In this document: piece after piece, positions 17,270 to 26,243 of the stretch | How the letters are laid out: each line of letters begins with the position of its first letter | Position numbering within the stretch: position 1 is the first letter of the stretch | Assembly (NCBI GenBank): GCA_004124295.1 | Contig: SCKI01000008.1 | Coordinates: 1-64,000 of the forward strand | DNA length: 64,000 nucleotides | Source: Fidelibacterota bacterium | Lineage (GTDB): Bacteria; Fidelibacterota; Marinisomatia; SCGC-AAA003-L08; TS1B11 | Reading direction: 5' to 3' | Made by a program: the position numbers and the translations under genes | Notes under the pieces: generated by a model | What the model was told of the DNA's origin: nothing | The model's input: only the letters and a program-made list of their open reading frames with translations | Database searches by the model: none

Positions 17270-17375
17270 TGGAGTTGTCGCGCAGCATAAAATGGGCTGC
17301 GAATATTCGGGCTGTCAGGACCGGTCAGGCAAGCAGAACCGGGGCACCGGGCAGTGAATCGGCCGCTGCAGCCGG

Positions 17376-20300
17376 CTAACCGGCGACAGTTATGCCAAGG
17401 ACAAATATGATGCCGACGAAGGCCAGCATCAGCGGCCAGCTGGTGAACAGGAATTGGCGTCGGCTGGGATCATCGAAGACATGGACCTGAAACTCGTGGA
17501 CGGTGACTCCGCCGCGGGCATCAATAATCTCGAAGACGATGTCGTTCGGTCCTTTCTGGACTCCCCGGGGCCGCCACCGGAAGCGGCCGGTCTCCTCATC
17601 GAACTCGGAGAAACGGGGGATTTTCACGGCCCGGTAACGGAAATCATCCCGGTTAAGGTCCTCCGCCACCAGGCGGTAGTTGTACTCATAGCTGTTCAGG
17701 GCCACCGGCTTCGGTTGGGAAATAACCCGGGGCACCATATTGGCATACACCGTGACGGCCTGCCTGTCCCGTGAGTGACCGTCCGTCACCTCGAGGATAA
17801 ACTCATGCCAGTTCAGCTGCTCCGGACCGGGGCTCCAGGTGACCATTCCCCGGGAGTCGACGCGCATCCCTTGGGGAGCCTTGATCAACCGGTAGGTGAG
17901 CTGCGCATCGGCGTTCTTTTCATCCACCTGCACGTTATAGACGTACTGCTTGCCAATCAGGGCCAGCGTATCTGCCTGGGATACGATGACCGGCGGGTAG
18001 TTGGCGTACACCTCGAAGATCTGCTCCGCCCGGGTGAAGCCGTCCGATACCTGCAGCCTGACGGCGTGCGACCCGGCCTGGCTGGGGGTCGGTTGCCAGG
18101 TGACCCGGCCGTCGTGCGAAATGGTCATGCCGTCCGGAAATTCCTTTAGGATGTGGTTCACCAGCGGAACCGGCTCGGCGGTGTAGCGGGGCATAATGCC
18201 GCGGGCACCCTGGAACAGTTCCCAGAGCACGTCTTCCAGTTCCACCAGACCCTGGGCCGGATTGGTGATGACCACAACCAGCCGGTCTTCTTCAATGAAG
18301 AGCTGCTTTACCGCCTGCTTCAAGTCGATGCGCGCCGCCTGGGCAGCCTGGCCGGCCTCCGGGCGCTGGGGCTTGTTGATAAAAATATTGCGGGCATTGC
18401 GGAAATCGGCCAGATAACGAGGCAGATCCTGGGCGATTTTGTCGTCCTGTATGTCGACCTCGAAGGCGGCCGTGCGGGAGATATCCCGAATGATGACGGG
18501 GCGGCGGTATTTCAGCACGGTGCCGGCATTCTCGTCCCGCACCTGGACCTGGTACAGGTACGGCTGCCCAATCACGGCCGTATCAGGGGGCAGCGATGTA
18601 ATGCCGATGGGGCTGTTGGCAAAGACCACGCCCCGGAATGTGGTGGCATCGATGCCATCGGAAAGGTTCACCACATAACCTTTGGCATCCAGGTCCTGGT
18701 AGCTGGTGGGCCAGGTAATGAGACCGGTGGAGTCGATGCTCATGTTCAGCGGCCCCTGGGCCAGGCTCCACGCCAGGGCGGCGTCGGCATTATCATCGGT
18801 ACCCTCAAACTGAATCCTGAGCGTGTCGCCGGACATGAATGAAACCACCCGGGGCGGCATCATCGTCAGTCGGGGAGCGGTGTTGACATAGACCGCCACC
18901 TGCTGCGCTGCTTCGGCCGTGCCATCGCTGACCCGGACATGATAGCGCTGGGTGTCAATCTGCGTATCCCGGGGCGTCCAGGTGACAACACCCTGCGCAT
19001 CAATGGCCATCCCCTGGGGGGCCTGGAGGAGCGAGAAGGAATGCTGCTTGGCGGTCCCCGGCTGGAACACTTCAATGTTGTTGCGGTACGGCTGGCCGGT
19101 GCGGGCCGATCCGAAGGGGGAGGAGGTGATGGTCAGCTGGGCGTTCACATTGAGGCCGAACGTCTGTACTTCCCGATCAAAGCCATCGCTTATGGAGATG
19201 ACCACCTGGTAGTCATCATGGTGGGTCCCATCCGTGCGCCAGGAGATGATGCCGCCCGGGTCGATGGCCATACCGGGGGGGGCCGCTTCCAGCCGAAAGT
19301 CGATACGGGCGTCGGAGTTGCGGTCATCCACGCCGAGACGGTAGGCAAACAGATGCCCGGCCAGCAGGCGTGTGCTGGTGGGCTGGGTGGTGATGCGGGG
19401 TGGATCGTTCACGTAGATCAGCAGCTGGCCGGTGACGATATCCTTGTCCGGCATCAACACCGAATCGGTGACCATCTGCTCCGGCTTCAGGCTCAGGTGA
19501 TAGATGATTTCATAGGCCACATTCCAGGCCCCCAGGTGCTTGAGGGCCGGCACCCATACAATGGACTGGCGCTGGAAATTGAACACCATGTCCGGCGCTT
19601 TGGTTAAAAACCGGAAGCTGGCGAACTGCTTGATCCTGTCGCCGATGATATCCCGCGCAAATTCTTCCCCGACGTGGATAACGTGGTCCGGGGTCCGATT
19701 GGGCGGCAGCGCACGGGGATCCGGCTGGGCCGGCTGAAGGGGGAAATAGACCTCGGAGCCCTCCTGGGCAATCATGATTTCCAGCTGCGGGGCCGATTCT
19801 TCTGCCTCGGCTTTGGCCTCGGGCCCAGCTGCCGGAGGCCCGCTCGCCGTGACGGCAGGTTCCCCCGGGGTTGCCGGTTGCGTAAGCACGATGGGCAGGG
19901 GCAGGGGATCGCCAATGTTGGCCCGCACCAGTCCGGCCCCGGCGGGTCCGTTCAGCGCATACAGTATCTGACCGGGAGATCCGCTGGTGGGGGGCACCAG
20001 CAAAAGGGAGGAAAATCCGGTCCCGGAGTCGGCCTCGGCAGAGCCGGAAGGGACCATCAGCTGGGGATCGTTGGAGGTAATGGAACCGTCCGTGAGCAGG
20101 TAGACCATTTCCGCTACGGAGTCGCCGTCGGCGTCGAACAGGGCCAGGTCCTGAAGGTTCGCAATCTGGACCTCGAGGGGTTGGGCACTGAGCCGGGGCC
20201 CGGCCATGCTGACCAGCGTCAGTTTACCGGCGGGATCAACCAGGACAACTTCTTCCTGGCCGTCGCCGTTAAGGTCCCCGGCGGCCGTGGCCGCAGGAAC

Positions 20301-21116
20301 GAAAGGACCGCCGCCGTCAAGGGGGAGGGAGTGCTCGATATAGCCTTGGCGGGTGTTGAGGTACGCTTTCAGGGCCGGCCTCTCGCCGCCTCCTACGGCC
20401 AGAATATCAATCCGCAGATCGCCGTTGAGATCGACCGGTACGGTGCTGAAAGGGGCCGATCCGGATGAGGGTCCGCCGGGCAGGAAGGTATTGCGGGGCA
20501 CGAAGGACCCCTTATCCCAGTCGGCAATCAGGATCATCCGGTCGGGGCTGCCGGTGGAGATCAACAGCTCGTCATCGCCGTCGTCGTCCATGTCAGCCAC
20601 GGCCAAATCGAACGGCCTCAGGTAGGAGACCCCCTGGCCGCGATAATTCCAGCTGGCCGTGGGCGTATCGGCGAAGGCGCCGCTGGCCGGGTCCCAGCCG
20701 AAGGTGACCAGCCAGTCAGGCGAGTTGTCTTCCGCCAGGGCCGAGTGGCGCAACACCAGCACCAGGCTGGGCGGACTGCCGGACTCCAAATTGGCCACCG
20801 CGCCGCCGGTGATGGTAAAGGTTGCCGGGGCAGCCGGGGCGTAACGCCAGCGCTCGCTGAAGGAAGCGCTGCCGGCGGCTTCCAGATAAATGGCCACCGG
20901 ACCGGCCGAGGAATCGAGCGGGGCGAGAATGACCAGCCATTCCGACCGGCCATCGGCATTCAGGTCCCAGGAGCCGCCAATATGCGCCACCCGGTGGCTG
21001 CCGTCGCTCAGCGGATAGCTGGATATTTGGCCTTCCAGCCGCCCGGTCGATAGTCCGGCAACGAGCAGCAGGATCATATATATCCGATTTGGCAATAGAG
21101 TGCGGTGCGTTCTCAA
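17376..21116 (-). CDS. Giant exported FG-GAP/Ig-like repeat protein with C-terminal membrane segment
   Basis: 1246 residues. A signal peptide (IYMILLLVAGLS) is followed by about five FG-GAP/VCBS-type calcium-binding repeats in residues 45-420 (DLNADGRSEWLV, DMDDDGDDELLIS, DLNGDLRIDILAV, DLNGDGQEEVVLVD, DADGDSVAEMVYL). A linker precedes six or seven cadherin/He_PIG-like beta domains (each with PxGMxID..GxxxW and a xxVxVSDG strand), roughly residues 570-1215; one contains an insert of about 110 residues. The protein ends with a hydrophobic helix (PLMLAFVGIIFVLGITVAG) and no basic tail. Likely an envelope or surface adhesin/scaffold. No T9SS C-terminal domain is seen. It is divergent from the barrel gene at 21384. 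Confidence 0.82.
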   Translation of the reverse strand: MRTHRTLLPNRIYMILLLVAGLSTGRLEGQISSYPLSDGSHRVAHIGGSWDLNADGRSEWLVILAPLDSSAGPVAIYLEAAGSASFSERWRYAPAAPATFTITGGAVANLESGSPPSLVLVLRHSALAEDNSPDWLVTFGWDPASGAFADTPTASWNYRGQGVSYLRPFDLAVADMDDDGDDELLISTGSPDRMILIADWDKGSFVPRNTFLPGGPSSGSAPFSTVPVDLNGDLRIDILAVGGGERPALKAYLNTRQGYIEHSLPLDGGGPFVPAATAAGDLNGDGQEEVVLVDPAGKLTLVSMAGPRLSAQPLEVQIANLQDLALFDADGDSVAEMVYLLTDGSITSNDPQLMVPSGSAEADSGTGFSSLLLVPPTSGSPGQILYALNGPAGAGLVRANIGDPLPLPIVLTQPATPGEPAVTASGPPAAGPEAKAEAEESAPQLEIMIAQEGSEVYFPLQPAQPDPRALPPNRTPDHVIHVGEEFARDIIGDRIKQFASFRFLTKAPDMVFNFQRQSIVWVPALKHLGAWNVAYEIIYHLSLKPEQMVTDSVLMPDKDIVTGQLLIYVNDPPRITTQPTSTRLLAGHLFAYRLGVDDRNSDARIDFRLEAAPPGMAIDPGGIISWRTDGTHHDDYQVVISISDGFDREVQTFGLNVNAQLTITSSPFGSARTGQPYRNNIEVFQPGTAKQHSFSLLQAPQGMAIDAQGVVTWTPRDTQIDTQRYHVRVSDGTAEAAQQVAVYVNTAPRLTMMPPRVVSFMSGDTLRIQFEGTDDNADAALAWSLAQGPLNMSIDSTGLITWPTSYQDLDAKGYVVNLSDGIDATTFRGVVFANSPIGITSLPPDTAVIGQPYLYQVQVRDENAGTVLKYRRPVIIRDISRTAAFEVDIQDDKIAQDLPRYLADFRNARNIFINKPQRPEAGQAAQAARIDLKQAVKQLFIEEDRLVVVITNPAQGLVELEDVLWELFQGARGIMPRYTAEPVPLVNHILKEFPDGMTISHDGRVTWQPTPSQAGSHAVRLQVSDGFTRAEQIFEVYANYPPVIVSQADTLALIGKQYVYNVQVDEKNADAQLTYRLIKAPQGMRVDSRGMVTWSPGPEQLNWHEFILEVTDGHSRDRQAVTVYANMVPRVISQPKPVALNSYEYNYRLVAEDLNRDDFRYRAVKIPRFSEFDEETGRFRWRPRGVQKGPNDIVFEIIDARGGVTVHEFQVHVFDDPSRRQFLFTSWPLMLAFVGIIFVLGITVAG

Positions 21117-21272
21117 AGGTATTCGACAACTGCTAGTGAAAGTTGCAAGAAACCCCCTTTGGCCGGTTAAAACAGGCTCGGTTTCCGTATCAAAAAATAT
21201 AGATTGCCCAGCAATTTATTGCAAGGGAAAAGGCATCCGGCCGGCGTAGCGGCAAAATGATATTGTTGGCAG

Positions 21273-21300
21273 TTGACAGGCCGCTTATATTGTAAGTTTG
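21273..21300 (+). promoter_or_regulatory. Candidate promoter for the barrel-ctpA-exb block
   Basis: TTGACA at 21273-21278 and TAAGTTTG at 21293-21300. The latter fits the Bacteroidetes-type -7 element TAnnTTTG, but the spacing to TTG is slightly short, and TTGTTG (21263) with TATATT (21286) at 17 bases is an alternative sigma-70 reading. Located in the 267-base divergent region between the giant protein gene and the barrel gene. Confidence 0.3.
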
Positions 21301-21383
21301 AGCGGCGTCCTTCTGCTGGCCGGGCAGCTGCCCCGACAGTCGCGGCGTCACTTTGTTGGTATCATGGAGCACGGAGCAGACAT

Positions 21384-22148
21384 ATGACCCAACGCATCCG
21401 TAGCGCGGGCTTGCTACTGGCACTATTGACGGGCCTTCGGGGCCAGGCTGACCTGCCATTTCCCACGGAGGAGTACTTCGGTGGCGGCATCGGTTACACC
21501 CCCATGTTCTTGCAATTGAATCTGGCCCAGGTATTTCCTTTCAATGCGGCCGGCGACGATGCGGGACTGCTCGGTGATAATCTTCTCGGTTTCACGGCAG
21601 AAGACCTCAAGCCGCTGGACGGCTTCATGGTGGTGCACGGCGCAGAGGGTTTCGGCAATATCACCGGGAACTGGCGCGTCGGGGCCTACGTGGGCCTCGG
21701 TGCGAAGAGTATTTCCAAGGCGGACAGCGCAACCAACACCCGCCAGGACCTGAAAGTGACCCTGATGACCGGAAACGTCTCCCTGGAAATGGTGGTGCCG
21801 GTGTTCAGCAACCTGGAGGTCAGCGCCGGCTCCCTGTTCGGCTTCAGCCGGGGTATTATCCAGTTTGCTTCCACCGCCGCCAACCCGGACTGGAACGAGC
21901 AATTTCAGGGGACCGATACCACCAACATCACCGTTTCGCTCTCAGGCATTTTCTTTTCATTCCATCCCTATATCGCCATCAAGCTCCAGTTCCTGAACCG
22001 GGCCGGTCTGCGAATGAGCGCCGGCTATCAGGTGGGCACCCTGCCGGCGAACAGGTGGAAATTGAACGATTTTCAGGATATTATTGCCCCCAGCAAGAGC
22101 TCCTTTAATGCCCTGGCCGTGCGGGTGATGCTTTACGTCGGTATCTGA
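21384..22148 (+). CDS. Outer-membrane beta-barrel-like protein
   Basis: About 254 residues with a signal peptide (AGLLLALLTGLRGQA). The rest alternates amphipathic strands and turns, ends with a strand (LAVRVMLYVGI) and contains Gly-rich turns such as GYTPMFLQLNLAQVF and WRVGAYVGLGAKS, consistent with an eight-strand or larger barrel. No specific family is recognised. ATG 21384 follows a GGAG box; an upstream in-frame start at 21273 would add 37 non-signal residues. It begins a run of envelope genes (ctpA, exbB-exbD-exbD-tonB) on the plus strand. Confidence 0.68.
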   Translation: MTQRIRSAGLLLALLTGLRGQADLPFPTEEYFGGGIGYTPMFLQLNLAQVFPFNAAGDDAGLLGDNLLGFTAEDLKPLDGFMVVHGAEGFGNITGNWRVGAYVGLGAKSISKADSATNTRQDLKVTLMTGNVSLEMVVPVFSNLEVSAGSLFGFSRGIIQFASTAANPDWNEQFQGTDTTNITVSLSGIFFSFHPYIAIKLQFLNRAGLRMSAGYQVGTLPANRWKLNDFQDIIAPSKSSFNALAVRVMLYVGI

Positions 22149-22224
22149 TGGGGTGCAACTGCAACGGGCGGCAGGCCGTTGCCAAAGTGACCGGCGGAGC
22201 CATATTTAAGGCAGGACACAGCAG

Positions 22225-23817
22225 ATGAAAAAAGGTACGCTACTCCTTCTGGCCCTGGTGCTGGCGGCACTCCTTTACCGCCCCGCCGGAGCCGAGGCCA
22301 GTCCCCAGACCAGGCGGCAGTCCGGCGATTTATACCGCAAGTTGAACTCGCTGCAGGAAATTATCGGACTGGTGAACGAGAATTACGTCGATCCGGTTGA
22401 CTGGGACGAGGTTATGCAGGGCGCCTTTGACGGCCTGCTGGAATCGCTCGATCCCCATTCCAGCTATATCCCCAAGGAGCAGTTCGAAGCCATCAATGAA
22501 CAGTTCGTGGGCAAATTTCAGGGCATCGGCATCGAATTTGATGTCCTGGACGACTGGATTACGATCATTGCGCCGGTGGCGGGGAGCCCCTCCGAGCAGG
22601 TCGGCCTGCGGCCCGGAGACAGGATTGTGGCCATCAATGGCGAATCAGCCTACAAATTCTCCAGCAGCAAAGTGATGCAGACCCTGCGGGGCCCCAAGGG
22701 GTCGTCGGTCGATCTCACCTTGCGGCGGCCCGGCCTCGAAAAAGATTTTGACGTCACCATCATCCGGGATGACATCCCCATTTACTCCGTGCTGGCCGCG
22801 TTTATGCTCGATGCGCGAACCGGGTATGTCCTCATCAGCCGGTTTTCCGGGACGACTGCCGAGGAGGTTGAAGAAGCCCTGGACAAGCTGGAAGCCCAGG
22901 GCATGACCCAACTGCTCCTCGACCTGCGCAACAACGGGGGCGGCTACCTCGAAAAGGCCGTCGAGATATTGGACAAGTTTATCGCCGTGAAAGATACCTT
23001 GGTGTTTACCCGGGGCCGGCAGCCGTCCATGAACCAGGTACACCTTGCGCAGCGGGCCGGCACTCATCCCAACTACCCGATCATCGTACTCATTAATCGC
23101 GGTTCGGCCAGCGCCAGTGAAATTGTGGCCGGCGGATTGCAGGACCTGGACCGGGCCCTGGTGGTGGGTGAGACCAGTTTCGGCAAAGGGCTGGTGCAGC
23201 GCCAGTGGCGCTTGAGCGACGGCTCGGCGTTGCGGGTTACCGTAGGCCGCTATTACACACCCAGCGGGCGGCTTATCCAGCGACCGTATAAAAACGGCAC
23301 CCAGCAGTATTATCAGGATCTGTTTTCCCGGAGCACGAATCCCGCCATCCGCGATTCGCTGCTGGCGACCCTGCCACGGTACCAGACCCGGGCCGGAAGG
23401 GTCGTCTATGGCGGCGGCGGCATCTTCCCCGATGTGCCTATCGGTATGGATGTGGAGCTGAGCCCGCTGACCATCTCGATGATCAATCGCACCGACCGGC
23501 TGTTCTTTCGCTACGCCGAGGTGCTGGCGGCGGAACACCAGGGCCGGTACCGCGATGTGGAGATGTTTCTGGAGAAGTTCCGCCTGGGCGCTGCCGAACG
23601 GGAGCGGCTGAGCGCCTGGATAGAGGCCCAGGATGAGCAGGTTGACCGGAAAACCCTGGCCAAGGATTGGGCCTTTATAGAGAACCAGATTGCGCGCCAG
23701 GTGGCCGGACTGCTATGGGACCGGCAGGCGCTGTACCGGGTCTGGCTGGAAAAGGACAATCAGGCCCAGAAGGCCCTGACCCTGTTTGGCGAGGCCCGGG
23801 CCCTGGCCGGCGTGTAA
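22225..23817 (+). CDS. C-terminal processing peptidase (S41 family, CtpA-like)
   Basis: 530 residues. A signal peptide is followed by a helical region (LYRKLNSLQEIIGLVNENYV), a PDZ domain (about 90-175, with GIGIEF and RPGDRIVAINGES), and the S41 protease core. The catalytic dyad is visible: Ser296 in RGSASASEI and Lys321 in TSFGKGLVQ, 25 residues apart as in Prc. A C-terminal helical extension of about 130 residues follows. It cleaves C-terminal tails of periplasmic proteins. Placement just before exbB/exbD/tonB suggests an envelope-maintenance block. Confidence 0.93.
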   Translation: MKKGTLLLLALVLAALLYRPAGAEASPQTRRQSGDLYRKLNSLQEIIGLVNENYVDPVDWDEVMQGAFDGLLESLDPHSSYIPKEQFEAINEQFVGKFQGIGIEFDVLDDWITIIAPVAGSPSEQVGLRPGDRIVAINGESAYKFSSSKVMQTLRGPKGSSVDLTLRRPGLEKDFDVTIIRDDIPIYSVLAAFMLDARTGYVLISRFSGTTAEEVEEALDKLEAQGMTQLLLDLRNNGGGYLEKAVEILDKFIAVKDTLVFTRGRQPSMNQVHLAQRAGTHPNYPIIVLINRGSASASEIVAGGLQDLDRALVVGETSFGKGLVQRQWRLSDGSALRVTVGRYYTPSGRLIQRPYKNGTQQYYQDLFSRSTNPAIRDSLLATLPRYQTRAGRVVYGGGGIFPDVPIGMDVELSPLTISMINRTDRLFFRYAEVLAAEHQGRYRDVEMFLEKFRLGAAERERLSAWIEAQDEQVDRKTLAKDWAFIENQIARQVAGLLWDRQALYRVWLEKDNQAQKALTLFGEARALAGV

Positions 23818-23943
23818 GCCGTGGCGGAAAAAATTGACAATCCCGAGACAGCAGCTTAACATGCGGGCGCATTTTCCGGAAATCACCGGCACTTTATAAG
23901 CGCATATCGGGCAGTTGGAAGTCCATATGGAGGTATGATTTAG

Positions 23944-24570
23944 ATGGTCGAATATTTTTTGCAAGGTGGCAAATTCATGTGGCCGATCCTGATTGCAGGG
24001 ATCGCCGGGATCGCTTTCTCGATGGAGAGGCTCTACCACCTGTTCAAAAGCGATATCAATATCGATGATTTTGCTCATAACATTACCAGCACCCTGAAGG
24101 AGTCGGGGGTCGAAGCCGCCAAGCAGAAATGCGAGGAGGTCACCGGTCCGGTCCGCAATCTGTTTATGGCCGCCCTGGAGCGGGTCCGCCTGGGGGCTTC
24201 CGAAGCTGAAAAGGCCATCGAGGCCAGAGGCACTATTGAAATGGCCAACCTGGAAAAGAACATGGCCTGGATCACCTTCTTCATCAATACGGCCCCCATG
24301 CTCGGCTTCCTGGGCACGGTGGTGGGTATGATAGGGGCCTTCAACGACATCAAGGAGGCCAACGATATCAGCCCCGCCGTGGTAGCCGGAGGTATCTCTA
24401 TCGCCCTGCTGACGACGGCCTTCGGACTGATTGTGGCGGTGATTCTGCAACTTTTCCAGAATGTTGCCCTGAACATGATCGAAGGGCACGTTCTCAAGAT
24501 GGAGCAGGGTTCGCAGGAGCTGGTGGAAACCCTGGTTGACCTGGAACGTGAAGGCCAGTTGAAAAGCTGA
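23944..24570 (+). CDS. exbB: ExbB/TolQ/MotA-family proton channel protein
   Basis: 208 residues with three membrane helices (about 12-30, 110-135, 147-172). The conserved SAL-type core appears as NTAPMLGFLGTVVGMIGAF and the third helix as ISIALLTTAFGLIVAVILQLF. It forms the pentameric proton channel that energises TonB. It is preceded by a clear AGGT box and followed by exbD after 16 bases. Confidence 0.94.
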   Translation: MVEYFLQGGKFMWPILIAGIAGIAFSMERLYHLFKSDINIDDFAHNITSTLKESGVEAAKQKCEEVTGPVRNLFMAALERVRLGASEAEKAIEARGTIEMANLEKNMAWITFFINTAPMLGFLGTVVGMIGAFNDIKEANDISPAVVAGGISIALLTTAFGLIVAVILQLFQNVALNMIEGHVLKMEQGSQELVETLVDLEREGQLKS

Positions 24571-24586
24571 GGGAGCCGGCCAGACC

Positions 24587-24985
24587 ATGCTTAAAAGAAA
24601 ACGGGCCACACAGACAACGATACAATCATCGTCCATGGCCGATATCGCCTTTTTGCTGCTGATTTTTTTCCTGGTGACGACCACCATCAGCATGGACAAA
24701 GGCATCGGCCTTATCCTGCCGGCTATCGGTGAAGAGCTGGAAGTGAATCCCAAGAACATCAGCAACGTGCTGGTGAACGCCGCCGGCCTGGTACTGCTGG
24801 ACGACGAGCTGGTGCCGATGAACCAGCTGCGCAACCGCATCAAGAGCTTGCTGAACCGGAACGACAAACTGATTATCTCGGTAAAGACCCACCCCCAAAC
24901 TACGCACCAGATCTACATTGAGGTGCTCGATCAGCTCAAGCAGGCCGGCGCCTCCCGTATTTCCATTGCCGAGCCGGACCTGTAA
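24587..24985 (+). CDS. exbD: Biopolymer transport protein ExbD (first copy)
   Basis: 132 residues with a single N-terminal membrane helix containing the proton-carrying Asp in SSMADIAFLLLIFFLVTTT. The C-terminal periplasmic domain ends KQAGASRISIAEPDL, typical for the family. It works with ExbB in the inner membrane. The second exbD copy follows after 22 bases. Confidence 0.93.
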   Translation: MLKRKRATQTTIQSSSMADIAFLLLIFFLVTTTISMDKGIGLILPAIGEELEVNPKNISNVLVNAAGLVLLDDELVPMNQLRNRIKSLLNRNDKLIISVKTHPQTTHQIYIEVLDQLKQAGASRISIAEPDL

Positions 24986-25007
24986 CGGGCAGGATGGACT
25001 GGATACC

Positions 25008-25424
25008 ATGAGAAAACCGTTCAAGAAAAGAACAGAGATTAAATCTGAAATCCCCACCGCCTCCATGCCCGACATCATCTTTATGTTGCTGGTCTTTTTT
25101 ATGGTCACAACCGTGCTGCGAGAATTTGACGGTCTGCCCATTACCCTGCCCAGCGCAGTAAAAATCGAGAAGCTGGAGAGTAAAAGGCACACCGCCCATG
25201 TCTGGGTGAACAAGGCCGGGATGGTTTCCATAGATGACAAACGCGTGCCTATGTCGGCGGTCAGGAACGTGATTTATGCGAAGTTGGCATCCGATCCCAA
25301 GCTGATCACATCCCTTAAGGCAGACAGGGATACGCCGATGAGGGTGATATCCGATATGCAGCAGGAGTTGCGGCATGCGAACGCGTTGAAGGTGAATTTC
25401 TCTGCCAAAACAAAGGTGATGTAG
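25008..25424 (+). CDS. exbD: Biopolymer transport protein ExbD (second copy)
   Basis: 138 residues; helix with the conserved Asp in ASMPDIIFMLLVFFMVTT. The periplasmic part (VWVNKAGMVSIDDKRVPMSAVRN) is diverged from the first copy, so the two are probably not interchangeable. Tandem ExbD genes with one ExbB and one TonB are common in Bacteroidetes-like genomes and may form a heterodimeric ExbD. ATG 25008 chosen because it begins the short basic N-terminus before the helix. tonB starts two bases after its stop. Confidence 0.92.
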   Translation: MRKPFKKRTEIKSEIPTASMPDIIFMLLVFFMVTTVLREFDGLPITLPSAVKIEKLESKRHTAHVWVNKAGMVSIDDKRVPMSAVRNVIYAKLASDPKLITSLKADRDTPMRVISDMQQELRHANALKVNFSAKTKVM

Positions 25425-25426
25425 CT

Positions 25427-26065
25427 ATGGCAATCCACGAAGACCTGTTGGTCAAGCGCTATCCCCTCCGGGTGCGCTACGTCCTGGCGAGCGTGCTGGC
25501 CACCTTCGTGCTGATGTTCTATATCTTCCCGCGCTTTCTGGGCGAACGGGCCGCCGCCGCCGACAGCTTCGAGAACGTTGTCGAAACTTTCGATATTCCC
25601 CCCACCCAGCAGTTCGAGACCCCGCCGCCGCCTTCCCGTCCCTCCATCCCGGTCGAATCGGAAGATGAAGACCTGGCGGAAGACATCACAATTGAAGAGA
25701 CCAATCTGGAGGATTTCGACTGGGAGGCGCCGCCGCCGCCGCCCGAAGATGGGCCTAATGTCCGCTTTATCCCTTATGACGAGCCGCCAGTCCCCATCGG
25801 CGGTTACGCCACCATTCAGCGTAACGTGCGCTATCCGGAGATTGCCCAGGAGGCCGGCATCGAAGGGCTGGTCATCGTGCAGGCCTTTGTGGATAAAAAA
25901 GGGCGCGTCACCGAAACCCATATTCTAAAGGGCTGGCCTAATACTGGCCTGAACGAAGCGGCCATGGAGGCCATCAAGAGGACCCGGTTCAAGCCGGCCA
26001 AACAGCGCGATAGGCCGGTGGGCGTTTGGGTAGCCTTCCCGGTCAATTTCAAGCTCACCAATTAG
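25427..26065 (+). CDS. tonB: TonB energy transducer
   Basis: 212 residues: an N-terminal membrane helix (about 17-37), a Pro- and Glu-rich spacer (PPPPSRPSIP, then EAPPPPPEDG) and a C-terminal TonB domain with YPEIAQEAGIEGLVIVQAFV and NEAAMEAIKRTRFKPAKQ. The domain couples the inner-membrane motor to outer-membrane receptors. The spacer is acidic instead of the usual Lys-Pro repeats. No TonB-dependent receptor plug is in the window; the barrels nearby do not show TonB boxes that I can recognise. Confidence 0.94.
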   Translation: MAIHEDLLVKRYPLRVRYVLASVLATFVLMFYIFPRFLGERAAAADSFENVVETFDIPPTQQFETPPPPSRPSIPVESEDEDLAEDITIEETNLEDFDWEAPPPPPEDGPNVRFIPYDEPPVPIGGYATIQRNVRYPEIAQEAGIEGLVIVQAFVDKKGRVTETHILKGWPNTGLNEAAMEAIKRTRFKPAKQRDRPVGVWVAFPVNFKLTN

Positions 26066-26086
26066 GTCCGCCTCAAGGGGCCAGTG

Positions 26087-26113
26087 AAAAGGGTGCCAGC
26101 GGCGCCCTTTTTT
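26087..26113 (+). terminator. Rho-independent terminator after tonB
   Basis: An 11-bp stem: AAAAGGGTGCC (26087-26097) pairs with GGCGCCCTTTT (26101-26111), one G:U pair, loop AGC, followed by further T residues. A textbook intrinsic terminator closing the ctpA/exb/tonB block. Confidence 0.88.
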
Positions 26114-26243
26114 CGTTCCGGCCGTTTCGGGCCTGCGCCCCAAAAACGACCCCGCACAGAAAAGCTGACAACCAATTACGCCAGGACGACGTCTGACATA
26201 GGCAAGGCGGAAAAGCAAGATCGCAAAAGCAGGATAGCAGGTC

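Noticed and set aside
19440-21116. Type IX secretion cargo status of the giant protein
   Set aside because: The C-terminus is a hydrophobic helix, not a T9SS type A or B C-terminal domain.
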